Origin: Streptomyces griseoviridis
GTDB lineage: Bacteria > Actinomycetota > Actinomycetes > Streptomycetales > Streptomycetaceae
Direction: 5' to 3'
Length of the DNA: 64,000 nucleotides
Assembly: GCF_005222485.1 (NCBI RefSeq)
Contig: NZ_CP029078.1
Coordinates: 1,116,001 to 1,180,000, forward strand
Shown here: in pieces, positions 8,017-16,089 of the stretch
How the letters are laid out: every line of letters starts with the position of its first letter
Numbering within the stretch: the first letter of the stretch is position 1
Notes under the pieces: model-generated
Databases searched by the model: none
Told to the model about the DNA's origin: nothing
The model's input: only the letters and a program-made list of their open reading frames with translations
Made by a program: the position numbers and the translations under genes

Positions 8017-11000
8017 ATGCAATTCAGGGTGCTGGGGTCACTGGAAGTGTGGGCGACCGAGGAACGGTTGGTCAGAGTCCCCGAGGTGAAGGTCCGGGCC
8101 CTGCTCGCCAATCTGCTCGCGCACCCCGGGCGGGTGGTGGCGGCCGAGCGGCTCATCGAGGCGCTCTGGGGCGGTTCGACGCTCCCCACCAACCCGTTGG
8201 GCGCCCTCCAGGCCAAAGTGTCCCAGCTGCGGCGGGCGTTGGAGGACGCCGAGCCCGGCGGCCGGGAGCTGATCGCGCGCCAGGCCCCCGGCTATGTGCT
8301 GACGGCCCCGGCGGTGTCGGTGGACTCCGGCCGCTTCCAGGCCCTGGTCAGCGACGCCACCGCGCTCCAGGACCCGCGGGCCAAGGCCGCCGCCCTGGGG
8401 GACGCGCTGTCGCTGTGGCGCGGGCACGCGTTCGCGGACTTCGTCGACGCGCCCTTCGTCCGGGCCGCCGCCGACTCCCTGGAGGAACAGCGCCTCACCG
8501 CGATAGAGGAGCACGCCGAGGCCCGTCTTGAACTGGGCGAGCACAGCACCCTCATCGCCGAACTCACCGCGCTCGTGGCGGCGCATCCGCTGCGCGAGCG
8601 GCTGCGGGCCGCGCAGATGCGTTCCCTGTACCGGGTCGGGCGTTCCTCTGAGGCGCTCGGCAGCTACGCGGAGTTACGAAGGCGCCTGGACCGCGAACTG
8701 GGCCTCTCCCCCGGTCCCGCCATCGAGGCGCTCCAGCAGGCGATCCTCCGCCAGGATCCGGCCCTCCAGGACACCGCGGGGACGACGCCCCCGCCCCTGG
8801 GCACCCGCTCCCGCACCAACCTGCCCGCCCGCCTCGGCTCCCTCGTCGGACGGGACGAGGCGGTGGCCGAACTCCGTGACCTGGTCCGCGAGGAGCGGCT
8901 GGTCACCCTCACAGGACCGGGGGGTGTGGGCAAGACCAGGCTCGCCGCCGCCACCGCGCGCCGACTGGACGACGCGTTCCCCGACGGTGTCTGGCTGGTG
9001 GAGTTCGCCGGGCTGAGCAGCGCCACAGGGCTGACGTCGCTGGCCGAACACGTGATGGCGGTGATGGGCATCCGGGGCGACTCCGACACCGCTCCGGTCG
9101 CCGCCGACGGGGCGGGCGGCGCGGTGCAGCACCTGGTGACCGCCCTGGCCACCCGCCGGCTGCTGCTGGTCCTCGACAACTGCGAGCACCTCGTCGACGC
9201 CGTCGCCGAACTGGTCACCCGGCTCCTCGACGCCGCTCCGGAACTGCACCTGGTGGCCACCAGCCAGGAACGGCTGCACCTGCCCGGTGAGACGGTGTGG
9301 CCGGTGCCGCCGCTCAACCTGCCGCTGCCCGACAGCGACCCCGCCACCCTGCGCGGGTGCAGCGCCGTCCAGTTGTTCGCCGCCCGCGCCAGGTCCGTCG
9401 ACCCGGGCTTCGTCCTCGACGACTCCACCGCCCCCGTGGTGGCCGCCATCTGCCGGCGCCTCGACGGGCTGCCCCTGGCCCTCGAACTGGCCGCCACGCG
9501 CGTGCGCTCCCTCGGCCTGCGGGACATCCTCGACCGCCTCGACGACCGCTTCCGCGTCCTCACCCGCGGCTACCGCGGCGCACCCGCCCGCCAGCAGACC
9601 CTCCAGGCGGCCATCGACTGGAGCTGGAGCCTGCTCAGCGGTCAGGAACAGGATCTGCTGCGCTCGCTCGCCGTGCACGCCGAGGGCTGCACGCTGGAAG
9701 CCGTGGAGCACCTGAACGCCGACTCGGCCGGGGACGAGGAGGTCCTTGACGTCCTGACCCGGCTGGTCGACCGCTCCCTGGTCATCACCCACTGGCCGCG
9801 GTACCGGCTCCTGGAGTCCGTCGCCGCCTACGCCCAGCGCAAGACCCACGAGCTGGGCGAGAGCGCCGAGTTGGCGCTGCGCCACCTGCGGTACTACACC
9901 GAACTCGCCGAGCTGGCCCGCCCTCATCTGCACGGCCACAACCAGCGCCGCTGGCTCCAGCGCCTGGACGCGGAGAGCGCCAACTTCCAGCACGCCCTGG
10001 ACGAGGCCGAACGCATCGGCGCGGCCTCCTGGGCCCTGCGCCTGGCCAACGCCCTCTCCTGGTACTGGTTCCTGCGCGGCCGGCTCGGCGAGGGGACCCG
10101 GGCCCTGCGCCTCGCGCTCGCCGTCCCGGGCCTGGCGCCCGAGGCGGACCGGGCGGAAGCACGCGCGTGGCACACGGGGTTCGCGATGCTCATCGGGGAG
10201 CACCGGCCGGGGGCCGCCCCCTCCTCTGACGGTTCCCCGGCCGCCCCGGCCGGGGAGCGCGCGCACCTCACGGCCGGGGAGCGGACCGTCGGCCGGGCGC
10301 GCGCGGAGTGGTTCCTCGGCTTCGCCGAGTGGAGCCTGGGCGCCCTCACCGCCGGTGAGCGGCGCGTGAAGGGCGCGCTGACCGACTTCCGGGTACTGCG
10401 CGACGTCTGGGGTGTCGCCGCCGCCCTGAGCACCCTGGCCGCGCTCGCGATGGCCCGCGGCAACCTGGAGGGGATGCGCGGCAACGCGCTGGAGGCCCGG
10501 ACCCACTTCATCGCGCTCGGCGACGCCTGGGGGCAGCTCAAGGCGACCGAGGTGCTCAGCGTCCTCGCGGAGATCAACGCCGACTACGACGAGGCGGCCA
10601 GGCTGCATTCGGAGGGGCTGCGGATCGCCGAGTCCCTCGAACTGTGGTCGGAGGTGTCCCGCAAGCTCTCCGGGCTCGGCCGGATCGCCCTGCTCACCGA
10701 CCGGCTGACCGAGGCCGACGAACTGCACTCGCGCGCGCTGCGGCTCGCCGTCGACCAGGGCAACCGTCCGGTGGAGCAGTTCGCCGAGCTGGGGCTCGCT
10801 CTCGCCGCCCGCCGCCGGGGCCGTCTCGACGTCGCCGAAGGGCATCTGCGGCCGTGGCTCGAGTGGAACCGCTGCCACCACGCCCTCACCGGACTCGCCC
10901 TGGTCCTGGCGGAGTTGGGGTTCGTCGCGGAGCAGCGCGGGGACGCCACGGCCGCGCTCCGCCTCCACCAGGACTGTCTGGCGACGGCCCGCGCCACCGG

Positions 11001-11277
11001 TGACGCCCGCGCGGTGGCCCTGGCGCTCGAAGGACTCGCCGGGGCGCACTCCCTCGCCGGACAGCATGTCCGCGCGGCCCGTCTGCTGGGCACCGCGGCC
11101 CACACCCGTGAGGAGTGCGAAGCCCCGCTGCCGCCCGCCGAACGCGGCGACGTGGAGCGGGTCTTCGCCCGGGTCCGTGCGGCGCTCGGCGCGGAGGGGG
11201 TGCGCGCGGCGCTCGCCGAGGGCGCCGCCCGCGACCACGACACCGCGGCGGACGAGGAGGAGAGCCACGGCGGGTAG
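8017..11277 (+). CDS. AfsR/SARP-family transcriptional activator with NB-ARC ATPase and TPR region
   Basis: 1086 residues from ATG 8017, giving the canonical N-terminus MQFRVLGSLEVW; GTG 8011 is possible and the ribosome binding site is poor. Order of domains: winged helix (about 1-95), BTAD (about 95-245), NB-ARC ATPase with P-loop GPGGVGKTR (K306) and Walker B LLLVLDNCEH, a winged-helix region after DWSWSLLS, then about 400 residues of helical TPR-like repeats. This is the standard large SARP layout. Codon 220 is TTA (8674-8676), so efficient translation should need the bldA leucyl-tRNA. Heptameric SARP boxes lie just upstream, suggesting autoregulation or control by the other SARP. It probably activates the biosynthetic genes to its left. 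Confidence 0.9.
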   Translation: MQFRVLGSLEVWATEERLVRVPEVKVRALLANLLAHPGRVVAAERLIEALWGGSTLPTNPLGALQAKVSQLRRALEDAEPGGRELIARQAPGYVLTAPAVSVDSGRFQALVSDATALQDPRAKAAALGDALSLWRGHAFADFVDAPFVRAAADSLEEQRLTAIEEHAEARLELGEHSTLIAELTALVAAHPLRERLRAAQMRSLYRVGRSSEALGSYAELRRRLDRELGLSPGPAIEALQQAILRQDPALQDTAGTTPPPLGTRSRTNLPARLGSLVGRDEAVAELRDLVREERLVTLTGPGGVGKTRLAAATARRLDDAFPDGVWLVEFAGLSSATGLTSLAEHVMAVMGIRGDSDTAPVAADGAGGAVQHLVTALATRRLLLVLDNCEHLVDAVAELVTRLLDAAPELHLVATSQERLHLPGETVWPVPPLNLPLPDSDPATLRGCSAVQLFAARARSVDPGFVLDDSTAPVVAAICRRLDGLPLALELAATRVRSLGLRDILDRLDDRFRVLTRGYRGAPARQQTLQAAIDWSWSLLSGQEQDLLRSLAVHAEGCTLEAVEHLNADSAGDEEVLDVLTRLVDRSLVITHWPRYRLLESVAAYAQRKTHELGESAELALRHLRYYTELAELARPHLHGHNQRRWLQRLDAESANFQHALDEAERIGAASWALRLANALSWYWFLRGRLGEGTRALRLALAVPGLAPEADRAEARAWHTGFAMLIGEHRPGAAPSSDGSPAAPAGERAHLTAGERTVGRARAEWFLGFAEWSLGALTAGERRVKGALTDFRVLRDVWGVAAALSTLAALAMARGNLEGMRGNALEARTHFIALGDAWGQLKATEVLSVLAEINADYDEAARLHSEGLRIAESLELWSEVSRKLSGLGRIALLTDRLTEADELHSRALRLAVDQGNRPVEQFAELGLALAARRRGRLDVAEGHLRPWLEWNRCHHALTGLALVLAELGFVAEQRGDATAALRLHQDCLATARATGDARAVALALEGLAGAHSLAGQHVRAARLLGTAAHTREECEAPLPPAERGDVERVFARVRAALGAEGVRAALAEGAARDHDTAADEEESHGG

Positions 11278-11441
11278 GCGCTCCCGCGCCACCCGTCCGC
11301 CGGGCCCCCGGGCCTGACCGCCGTCCGCTCGCACCGCCCCCGCCGGCGGGTTCCCGAAGACCCGGGAGCGGGCGGCGCGCGACGCGCGCGACACCGCCAA
11401 CTCCTCTTGATCGCACCCTTGTTCGTGTTCTACTCGATGGC

Positions 11442-12314
11442 ATGAGACCGAGTCATATACATGACGGGGCAGCGGCCGACGACAGGGGTCCCATCCTGGT
11501 GACCGGTGCCACCGGGAAGACCGGCAGACACGTCGTGGAACATCTGCGGCGGCTCGGCGCGGACGTCCGGGCCGTCTCCCGCGGCTCCGCCCCGGTGCGC
11601 TTCGACTGGTTCGACGAGTCGACCTGGCCGGCCGCGGTGTCGGGCGCGCGGGCCGCCTATCTGGTCGACGCGCAGAACGAGCACGCCGCCGAGCGGATGC
11701 GCGCCTTCGTGACGTTCGCGGCCGAGCGCGGCCTCACCCGGCTGGTGCTGCTCTCCGCCCGCGGCTGGGCCGACTCGGGCGACCCCGGGCTGCTCGCGAC
11801 CGAGGAGGCGCTGCGGGAGTCCTGCGACGCCTGGACCATCCTGCGGCCGACCTGGTTCATGCAGGGGTTCACCGAGGACGACCTGCTGCGCGCCCCGGTG
11901 CGGGCCGGCTCCGTGCGGCTGCCCGCCGGCGCCGGCGGCGAGCCCTTCGTCGACGCCCGGGACATCGCCGAGGTCGCGGCGGCGGTGCTCACCCGGGACG
12001 GCCACACCGGCGTGATCCACTCCCTGTCAGGACCGCGCGCCCTCTCGATCGAGGAGGCCGTCGGCACCATCGCGCGGGTGACCGGCCGCACCATCGGCTA
12101 CCGGTCCGTCAGCCCCGACGAGTACGTCGCCGACCTCATGGCCCGTGACGTGCCCGAGGACGAGGCGCGGTTCCTGGCCCGGCTGTTCACCTGGATCCGC
12201 GAGGGCGAGGACGCCCATCTGTCGAGCGGCGTCCAGGACGTGCTGGGCCGCGCCCCCCGGGACTTCGCGGACTTCGCCGAGGAGGCCGCCGCGACCGGCG
12301 TCTGGGCCGCCTGA
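11442..12314 (+). CDS. NmrA-like NAD(P)-binding oxidoreductase
   Basis: 290 residues. The Rossmann motif ILVTGATGKTGRHV spans residues 18-31 and the second strand AVSRGSAPVRFDW follows, then LVLLSARGWADS and TILRPTWFMQGF, the usual segments of NmrA/QOR2-type atypical SDRs. The catalytic YxxxK of classical SDRs is absent, as is normal for this subgroup, which includes NADPH quinone reductases, redox sensors and late-stage biosynthetic reductases. No Shine-Dalgarno precedes ATG 11442, and a weak TTGATC-N18-TACTCG element ends 5 nt before it, so a leaderless transcript is possible. It converges on the epoxide-hydrolase-like gene through a shared terminator. Confidence 0.82.
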   Translation: MRPSHIHDGAAADDRGPILVTGATGKTGRHVVEHLRRLGADVRAVSRGSAPVRFDWFDESTWPAAVSGARAAYLVDAQNEHAAERMRAFVTFAAERGLTRLVLLSARGWADSGDPGLLATEEALRESCDAWTILRPTWFMQGFTEDDLLRAPVRAGSVRLPAGAGGEPFVDARDIAEVAAAVLTRDGHTGVIHSLSGPRALSIEEAVGTIARVTGRTIGYRSVSPDEYVADLMARDVPEDEARFLARLFTWIREGEDAHLSSGVQDVLGRAPRDFADFAEEAAATGVWAA

Positions 12315-12371
12315 CCGGCCCCGGGAAGACCGGACCTGGACGGCCCGCTCTTCCCGGGGGCCGGGCCGGTC
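12313..12371. terminator. bidirectional terminator between convergent genes
   Basis: The arms 12313-12329 and 12349-12371 pair over about 17 bp with a small bulge (CCCCGGGAAGA against TCTTCCCGGGG at the core). The hairpin overlaps both stop codons, TGA of the + gene and TCA of the - gene. Confidence 0.75.
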
Positions 12372-13209
12372 AGGCGCGGCCGGCCCGGTCCAGGATCTCC
12401 GCGGCGATCCTGTCCGGCACCTGCTGGGGCTGCCAGTGCGAGACCCCTGGCAGCCGGACGAAGCGGTACTCCCCCGTCACATGGTCCGCGGTGCGCTCCG
12501 CGGCGAAGATGCCCACCGCCGGGTCGTCCTCGCTCCAGATGTGGGTGGTGGGCACGGTGACGGGCCCGAGCGGGTCGCCGTCGTTCTGGAGGGTTCCCGC
12601 CCGGTACCACTTCAGCGCGGCCCGCAGGGTGCCGGGACGGGTGTGGGTGCGCACGTACCGCGCGATCTGCTCCTCGCTCAGCGCGCCCTCGGACTGCCGG
12701 TACCAGCCGGTCAGGCCGGCCGCGTCGTCCGCGAGGAAGGAGTCGGCGGCGTCCACCGCGCTGAGCGTGGCGAGGTAGCCGGAGTGCAGCCGCTGCTCGG
12801 GGTCGACCCGCAGCGCGTACCGGTAGGCGTCCAGGTGCGGGAACCCCGCCGCCGTGAGACTCCGCACCTGCTCGGGGAAGCGTGCCGCCAGGTACCACCC
12901 GACGACGGCACCCCAGTCGTGCCCGACGACATGCGCGGCGCGCACCCCCAGCGCGTCCAGGAGGCCCAGCGCGTCGGCGCCGAGTTCGGGCAGGGCGTAC
13001 GCCTCCACCGCCTCGGGGCGGGCGCCGGGTGAGTATCCGCGCTGGTCGGGGGCCACCGTCCGGAACCCGGCCCGGTGCAGGAGGGGCGCGACGTCGGTCC
13101 AGGACTCCCGGCTGTGCGGGAACCCGTGCAGCAGCAGGACCGTCGCGCCCTCCTCGGGGCCCGCCACATCGACGTCGAAGACCAGGTCGTTCACCGGGAC
13201 TCGCATCAT
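12370..13209 (-). CDS. epoxide hydrolase-like alpha/beta hydrolase
   Basis: 279 residues. The oxyanion motif HGFPHSRESW is at residues 28-37, the nucleophile is aspartate D98 in VVGHDWGAVVG, and the catalytic base is H258 in GVSHWQPQQ. An Asp nucleophile with HGFP is the pattern of soluble epoxide hydrolases and haloalkane dehalogenases rather than serine esterases. The two adjacent ATGs (13209 and 13206) follow GGAGAC. It lies 23 bp downstream of the FAD monooxygenase on the same strand, a pairing in which the monooxygenase could epoxidise a substrate that this enzyme opens. That pairing is inferred from position only. Confidence 0.86.
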   Translation of the reverse strand: MMRVPVNDLVFDVDVAGPEEGATVLLLHGFPHSRESWTDVAPLLHRAGFRTVAPDQRGYSPGARPEAVEAYALPELGADALGLLDALGVRAAHVVGHDWGAVVGWYLAARFPEQVRSLTAAGFPHLDAYRYALRVDPEQRLHSGYLATLSAVDAADSFLADDAAGLTGWYRQSEGALSEEQIARYVRTHTRPGTLRAALKWYRAGTLQNDGDPLGPVTVPTTHIWSEDDPAVGIFAAERTADHVTGEYRFVRLPGVSHWQPQQVPDRIAAEILDRAGRA

Positions 13210-13232
13210 GTCTCCGTCTCCGCGCGGGCTCG

Positions 13233-14603
13233 TCAGTCGGACCGCAGCGCCTTGCGCACCCAGTCGGCGTGCAGCGCCTGCGGCGGGTCGACGAGGGAGA
13301 TAACGCGGGTGTAGGCGGCGGCGATCGCGCCGTCGTACCGCGCGGCCTCCAACACCCGTCCCATGTGCTCCTGTTCGGCGAGGATCTCCGGCGTCCTGTC
13401 CCCCGTCACCTCCGGGAAGCCCAGGTCGTTGCAGAGCGCCTGACGCCATGCCTCGTCGACGGCGTCCCGCGCCAGGTCGCGGAAGTAGGCGGCGGGATCG
13501 GGCACTTGGCCGCCCGCCACATGGTCGCGCAGCACCTTCGCCCCCAGCGCCACGACCGTCATGCCCTGTCCGTAGGTCGGGTTGAAGCTGCACACCGCGT
13601 CGCCCAGCGCCAGCAGGCCGGTCGGCAACCGCTCCACCAGCTCGTACCGGCGGCGCAGGCTCGCCGGGAAGCGGTGCGACACCGGGTCGTCGAGCGGCGC
13701 CTCGTTCTCCACCATCGCCTCGTAGATCTCGGGCGAGGACAGCGACTTGAGGAAGTCGAGGAAGCCCTCGGGGTCCGCGGGCGGCACATCGCCCAGGATC
13801 CCGTACGCGGTCACCACCTGCACCCCGCCGTCGATCCGCGCGCAGACGGCGCCTCGCGGGTAGTCCGGCGTGGCAACGATGTCGACGGAGAAGTCCGCGG
13901 GGGACGGCTGCGGTCCCGCCCGGTAGTGCCGCGTGGTGTAGGTCAGTCCCGCCGGGGTGTTCTCCTCGGGGACCTCGGGCCAGCCCTGGTCCACGAGCCA
14001 TCGCTGGACCCGCGACCCACGTCCGAGGGTGTCCACCACCAGGTCGGCCGCGAGGGTGGAGCCGCTCGCCGCGTCGCCGGTCTGCACGGTGCGCACCCCG
14101 GTGACGCGCTGCCCATCGGGCGAGAACCGCAGACCCACCACCTCGGTCCTGTCCAGTAACCGCACGCCCGCCAAACCCCTTACCCGGCGCCGCACATGGG
14201 CCTCAAGGGTGGGGCGGGACACCGAGACCGTGAGGAGGTTGGCGTGTCCCTTGCTGATCGGGACGCCGTCCATGATCCAGCGGACATCGCCCGCCACGTC
14301 GCCGACGACGGCGCCCGCCGCCCGCAACTCCTCGGTCATCCCGGGGAAGAACTCCTCAAGGATCTGCCGCCCCCGCGCCAGGAGTCCGTGCACATGCCGG
14401 TCCTGGGGCGTTCCCCTCCGGTTCGCCGACTCCTCAGGCAGCACATCGCGGTCCACCACGACGACCTCGTCGAACGACTCGGCCAGCGCCCGCGCCGCCA
14501 GCAGGCCCCCCATGCTGCCGCCCATCACAACGGCCCGTCGCCCCGCGACCGCGGTCACACCGTCCACAGCGCCCTTCCTCCTCAGGTTCATCACCGACCC
14601 CAT
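13233..14603 (-). CDS. FAD-dependent monooxygenase (squalene epoxidase/UbiH-like)
   Basis: 456 residues. The N-terminal dinucleotide motif RAVVMGGSMGGLLAARAL begins near residue 23, the mid motif VVDTLGRGSR near 190, and the second FAD motif LLALGDAVCSFNPTYGQGM near 335. This architecture is that of single-component flavoprotein oxygenases such as aromatic hydroxylases and epoxidases. Codon 149 is TTA (14157-14159), a mark of bldA dependence also found in both SARP genes. ATG 14603 lacks a good ribosome binding site; ATG 14591 is an alternative. It is likely co-transcribed with the hydrolase downstream. Confidence 0.87.
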   Translation of the reverse strand: MGSVMNLRRKGAVDGVTAVAGRRAVVMGGSMGGLLAARALAESFDEVVVVDRDVLPEESANRRGTPQDRHVHGLLARGRQILEEFFPGMTEELRAAGAVVGDVAGDVRWIMDGVPISKGHANLLTVSVSRPTLEAHVRRRVRGLAGVRLLDRTEVVGLRFSPDGQRVTGVRTVQTGDAASGSTLAADLVVDTLGRGSRVQRWLVDQGWPEVPEENTPAGLTYTTRHYRAGPQPSPADFSVDIVATPDYPRGAVCARIDGGVQVVTAYGILGDVPPADPEGFLDFLKSLSSPEIYEAMVENEAPLDDPVSHRFPASLRRRYELVERLPTGLLALGDAVCSFNPTYGQGMTVVALGAKVLRDHVAGGQVPDPAAYFRDLARDAVDEAWRQALCNDLGFPEVTGDRTPEILAEQEHMGRVLEAARYDGAIAAAYTRVISLVDPPQALHADWVRKALRSD

Positions 14604-14829
14604 GCGTCACAGACAGTAGGACTTCTCGGTAAGCGTCCGCCCACGAACCGGTAATCGCCCGTCCTCGCGCCATTGACGGGAGGCCGGGGAGATGGTGGGC
14701 GGACGGGCCGCGGGTCTCCGACGCTCTGGCACCCCGTCCCTCTGTCCCTCCGTCTCTCCGTCCCTCCGGGCCTGGTGCGGGGATTCGGTGGGACGTGCCT
14801 GGTCGCAAGGAGAGCGAAAGCCACCCGGA

Positions 14830-14958
14830 AACACCGGCTCGATCGCGTTCCACCGCCGCCTAGGCTTCGACGCGAGGAGGGTCGACGACTACGACGGTCC
14901 CGGCCGGGCCATGGTCGCCTTCCGTCGTGCTCTGCCGTTCGACGCCGTACAGCCCTGA
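14830..14958 (+). pseudogene. C-terminal remnant of a GNAT N-acetyltransferase
   Basis: The frame ending at 14958 encodes NTGSIAFHRRLGF followed by VDDYDGPGRAMVAF and RRALPF, the last beta strands of GNAT acetyltransferases (the N-x-x-A-x-x-x-H-x-x-x-GF acetyl-CoA pattern). About 43 codons match. Upstream of 14830 the same frame is low-complexity DNA with repeated CCCTCCGTC tracts and no acetyl-CoA loop or start region. I read this as a 5'-deleted gene. It lies between two minus-strand genes, which also argues against a functional unit. Confidence 0.65.
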
Positions 14959-14974
14959 GCGACCGGCCGTCCCG

Positions 14975-15964
14975 TCACCGGCGGGGCGGCGTGCCGTGGT
15001 CGGGCTCGGGCGTCCCGGTCTGCGCGGTCAGCGCCGCGAGCAGCCAGTCGTGGGCGGTGCCGGGGGTCGGCTCGGGTCGGCCGCCCGGCGGGGTGATCAC
15101 CTCGGCCACCAGTTCCCAGTAGCCGTCGAGCCGCGGATCGGCCGCGAGCCGCCCGGCCAGTACCCGCCGGAAGCCCGGAGTGTCCCGGACGCCGTACGCG
15201 CTGGTGTAGGCCGTGACGAATCCGTCGAGCGCCTCACCCGGGTGCGGTGCGCGTCCCCGGCGCAGGTGTGCGCCGGCCAGCTCGTACGCCTCCGCCAGCC
15301 CGGCGTAGAGCACGGCCGCGCCGCGGGGCCCGGCGGCCCGGTGCGCCTCGGGCTGGGACCTGCCGGTGCCAGGACACGGAGCGAGGGTGAGGGCGTTCAG
15401 CCGGGCGAAGGCGAGGAGTTGGGCCGGGGTGGGATCGTCGGGCGGCCGCGGCACCGCCACGTCCAGGAACGCGTCGGCCGAGCGGGCGGGGATCCGGGCC
15501 GGCAGCCAGCCGCGCCAGAACCGGACCAGCGGGGCCGTGCTGGGCGGCACGGACACGGCGCCGATCAGCCGCAGCCGGCCGGCCCGCTCGCCGGGCGGGC
15601 ACTCCTGCACCAGCCGCAGCGCGGCCTCCCGCCAGCGCAACGCCCGCAGCTCGGAGCCGAGTTCGCGCAGCTGCCCGGCGACCGCGGCCTCCAGCGCGCC
15701 GCCCGCCCGGCCCCCGCCGCCCGCTCCGTCCTCCTCGTCGACGATCCGCCGGACCTCGGGAACGGAGAGGCCGAGGGCGCGCAGGGAGCGGATCGTGCGC
15801 AGCCGTTCGAGCGCCTCGGGACCGTACCGCCGGTGCCCGCCCGCGCTGCGCGCGGCCTCCGGGAGCAGACCGCGGTCGGAGTAGAAGCGGACCGTCTTGA
15901 CGGTGACCCCGGCGCGCTCGGCGAGTTCCCCGATGCCGCACAACCCGTCGGACGACGTCGCCAC
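14975..15964 (-). CDS. MerR-family transcriptional regulator
   Basis: 329 residues. The N-terminal winged helix reads GIGELAERAGVTVKTVRFY (about 10-28), then GLLPEAARSAGGHRRYG and the LRTIRSLRALGLSVPEV helix, all canonical for MerR DNA-binding domains. A dimerisation helix follows near 95-115. The remaining 200 residues form a large effector domain with no cysteine cluster, so a metal sensor is unlikely and a small organic ligand is more probable. The GTG start at 15964 follows GGGAGG. The gene is divergent from a tandem hydrolase whose promoter has the 19-bp spacer that MerR proteins act on. Confidence 0.88.
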   Translation of the reverse strand: MATSSDGLCGIGELAERAGVTVKTVRFYSDRGLLPEAARSAGGHRRYGPEALERLRTIRSLRALGLSVPEVRRIVDEEDGAGGGGRAGGALEAAVAGQLRELGSELRALRWREAALRLVQECPPGERAGRLRLIGAVSVPPSTAPLVRFWRGWLPARIPARSADAFLDVAVPRPPDDPTPAQLLAFARLNALTLAPCPGTGRSQPEAHRAAGPRGAAVLYAGLAEAYELAGAHLRRGRAPHPGEALDGFVTAYTSAYGVRDTPGFRRVLAGRLAADPRLDGYWELVAEVITPPGGRPEPTPGTAHDWLLAALTAQTGTPEPDHGTPPRR

Positions 15965-15995
15965 TTGAACCTCCCTCAGGGGGAGTTCCTACCGT
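15965..15995 (+). promoter_or_regulatory. MerR-type promoter with 19-bp spacer and dyad
   Basis: TTGAAC (15965-15970) and TACCGT (15990-15995) are separated by 19 bp, the over-long spacing typical of MerR-activated promoters. The spacer carries the dyad CTCCC-TCAGG-GGGAG (15971-15985). It points toward the hydrolase gene and overlaps the ribosome binding site of merR. Confidence 0.8.
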
Positions 15996-16089
15996 ACCGG
16001 CGAGCGCGGACCGGAGATCGGGCCGGTCCCGCGGACTGCGGGCGCGACGGCGTACCGGCGTCGTGCCGTACGGGTACGGAGGAGAGACC

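Noticed and set aside
8674..11400. A 908-codon open frame on the minus strand opposite the AfsR-type SARP
   Set aside because: It is the antisense shadow of a gene with clear SARP, NB-ARC and TPR motifs; the translation is Gly/Arg/Gln-rich and matches nothing.
14692..14958. An 88-codon gene containing the GNAT motif
   Set aside because: The first half translates simple CCCTCCGTC repeats; only the end matches a family, so a remnant is the better reading.
1..15000. A PKS or NRPS gene that would explain the type II thioesterase
   Set aside because: No ketosynthase, adenylation or carrier-protein motifs were seen on either strand; the core genes, if any, lie outside the window.
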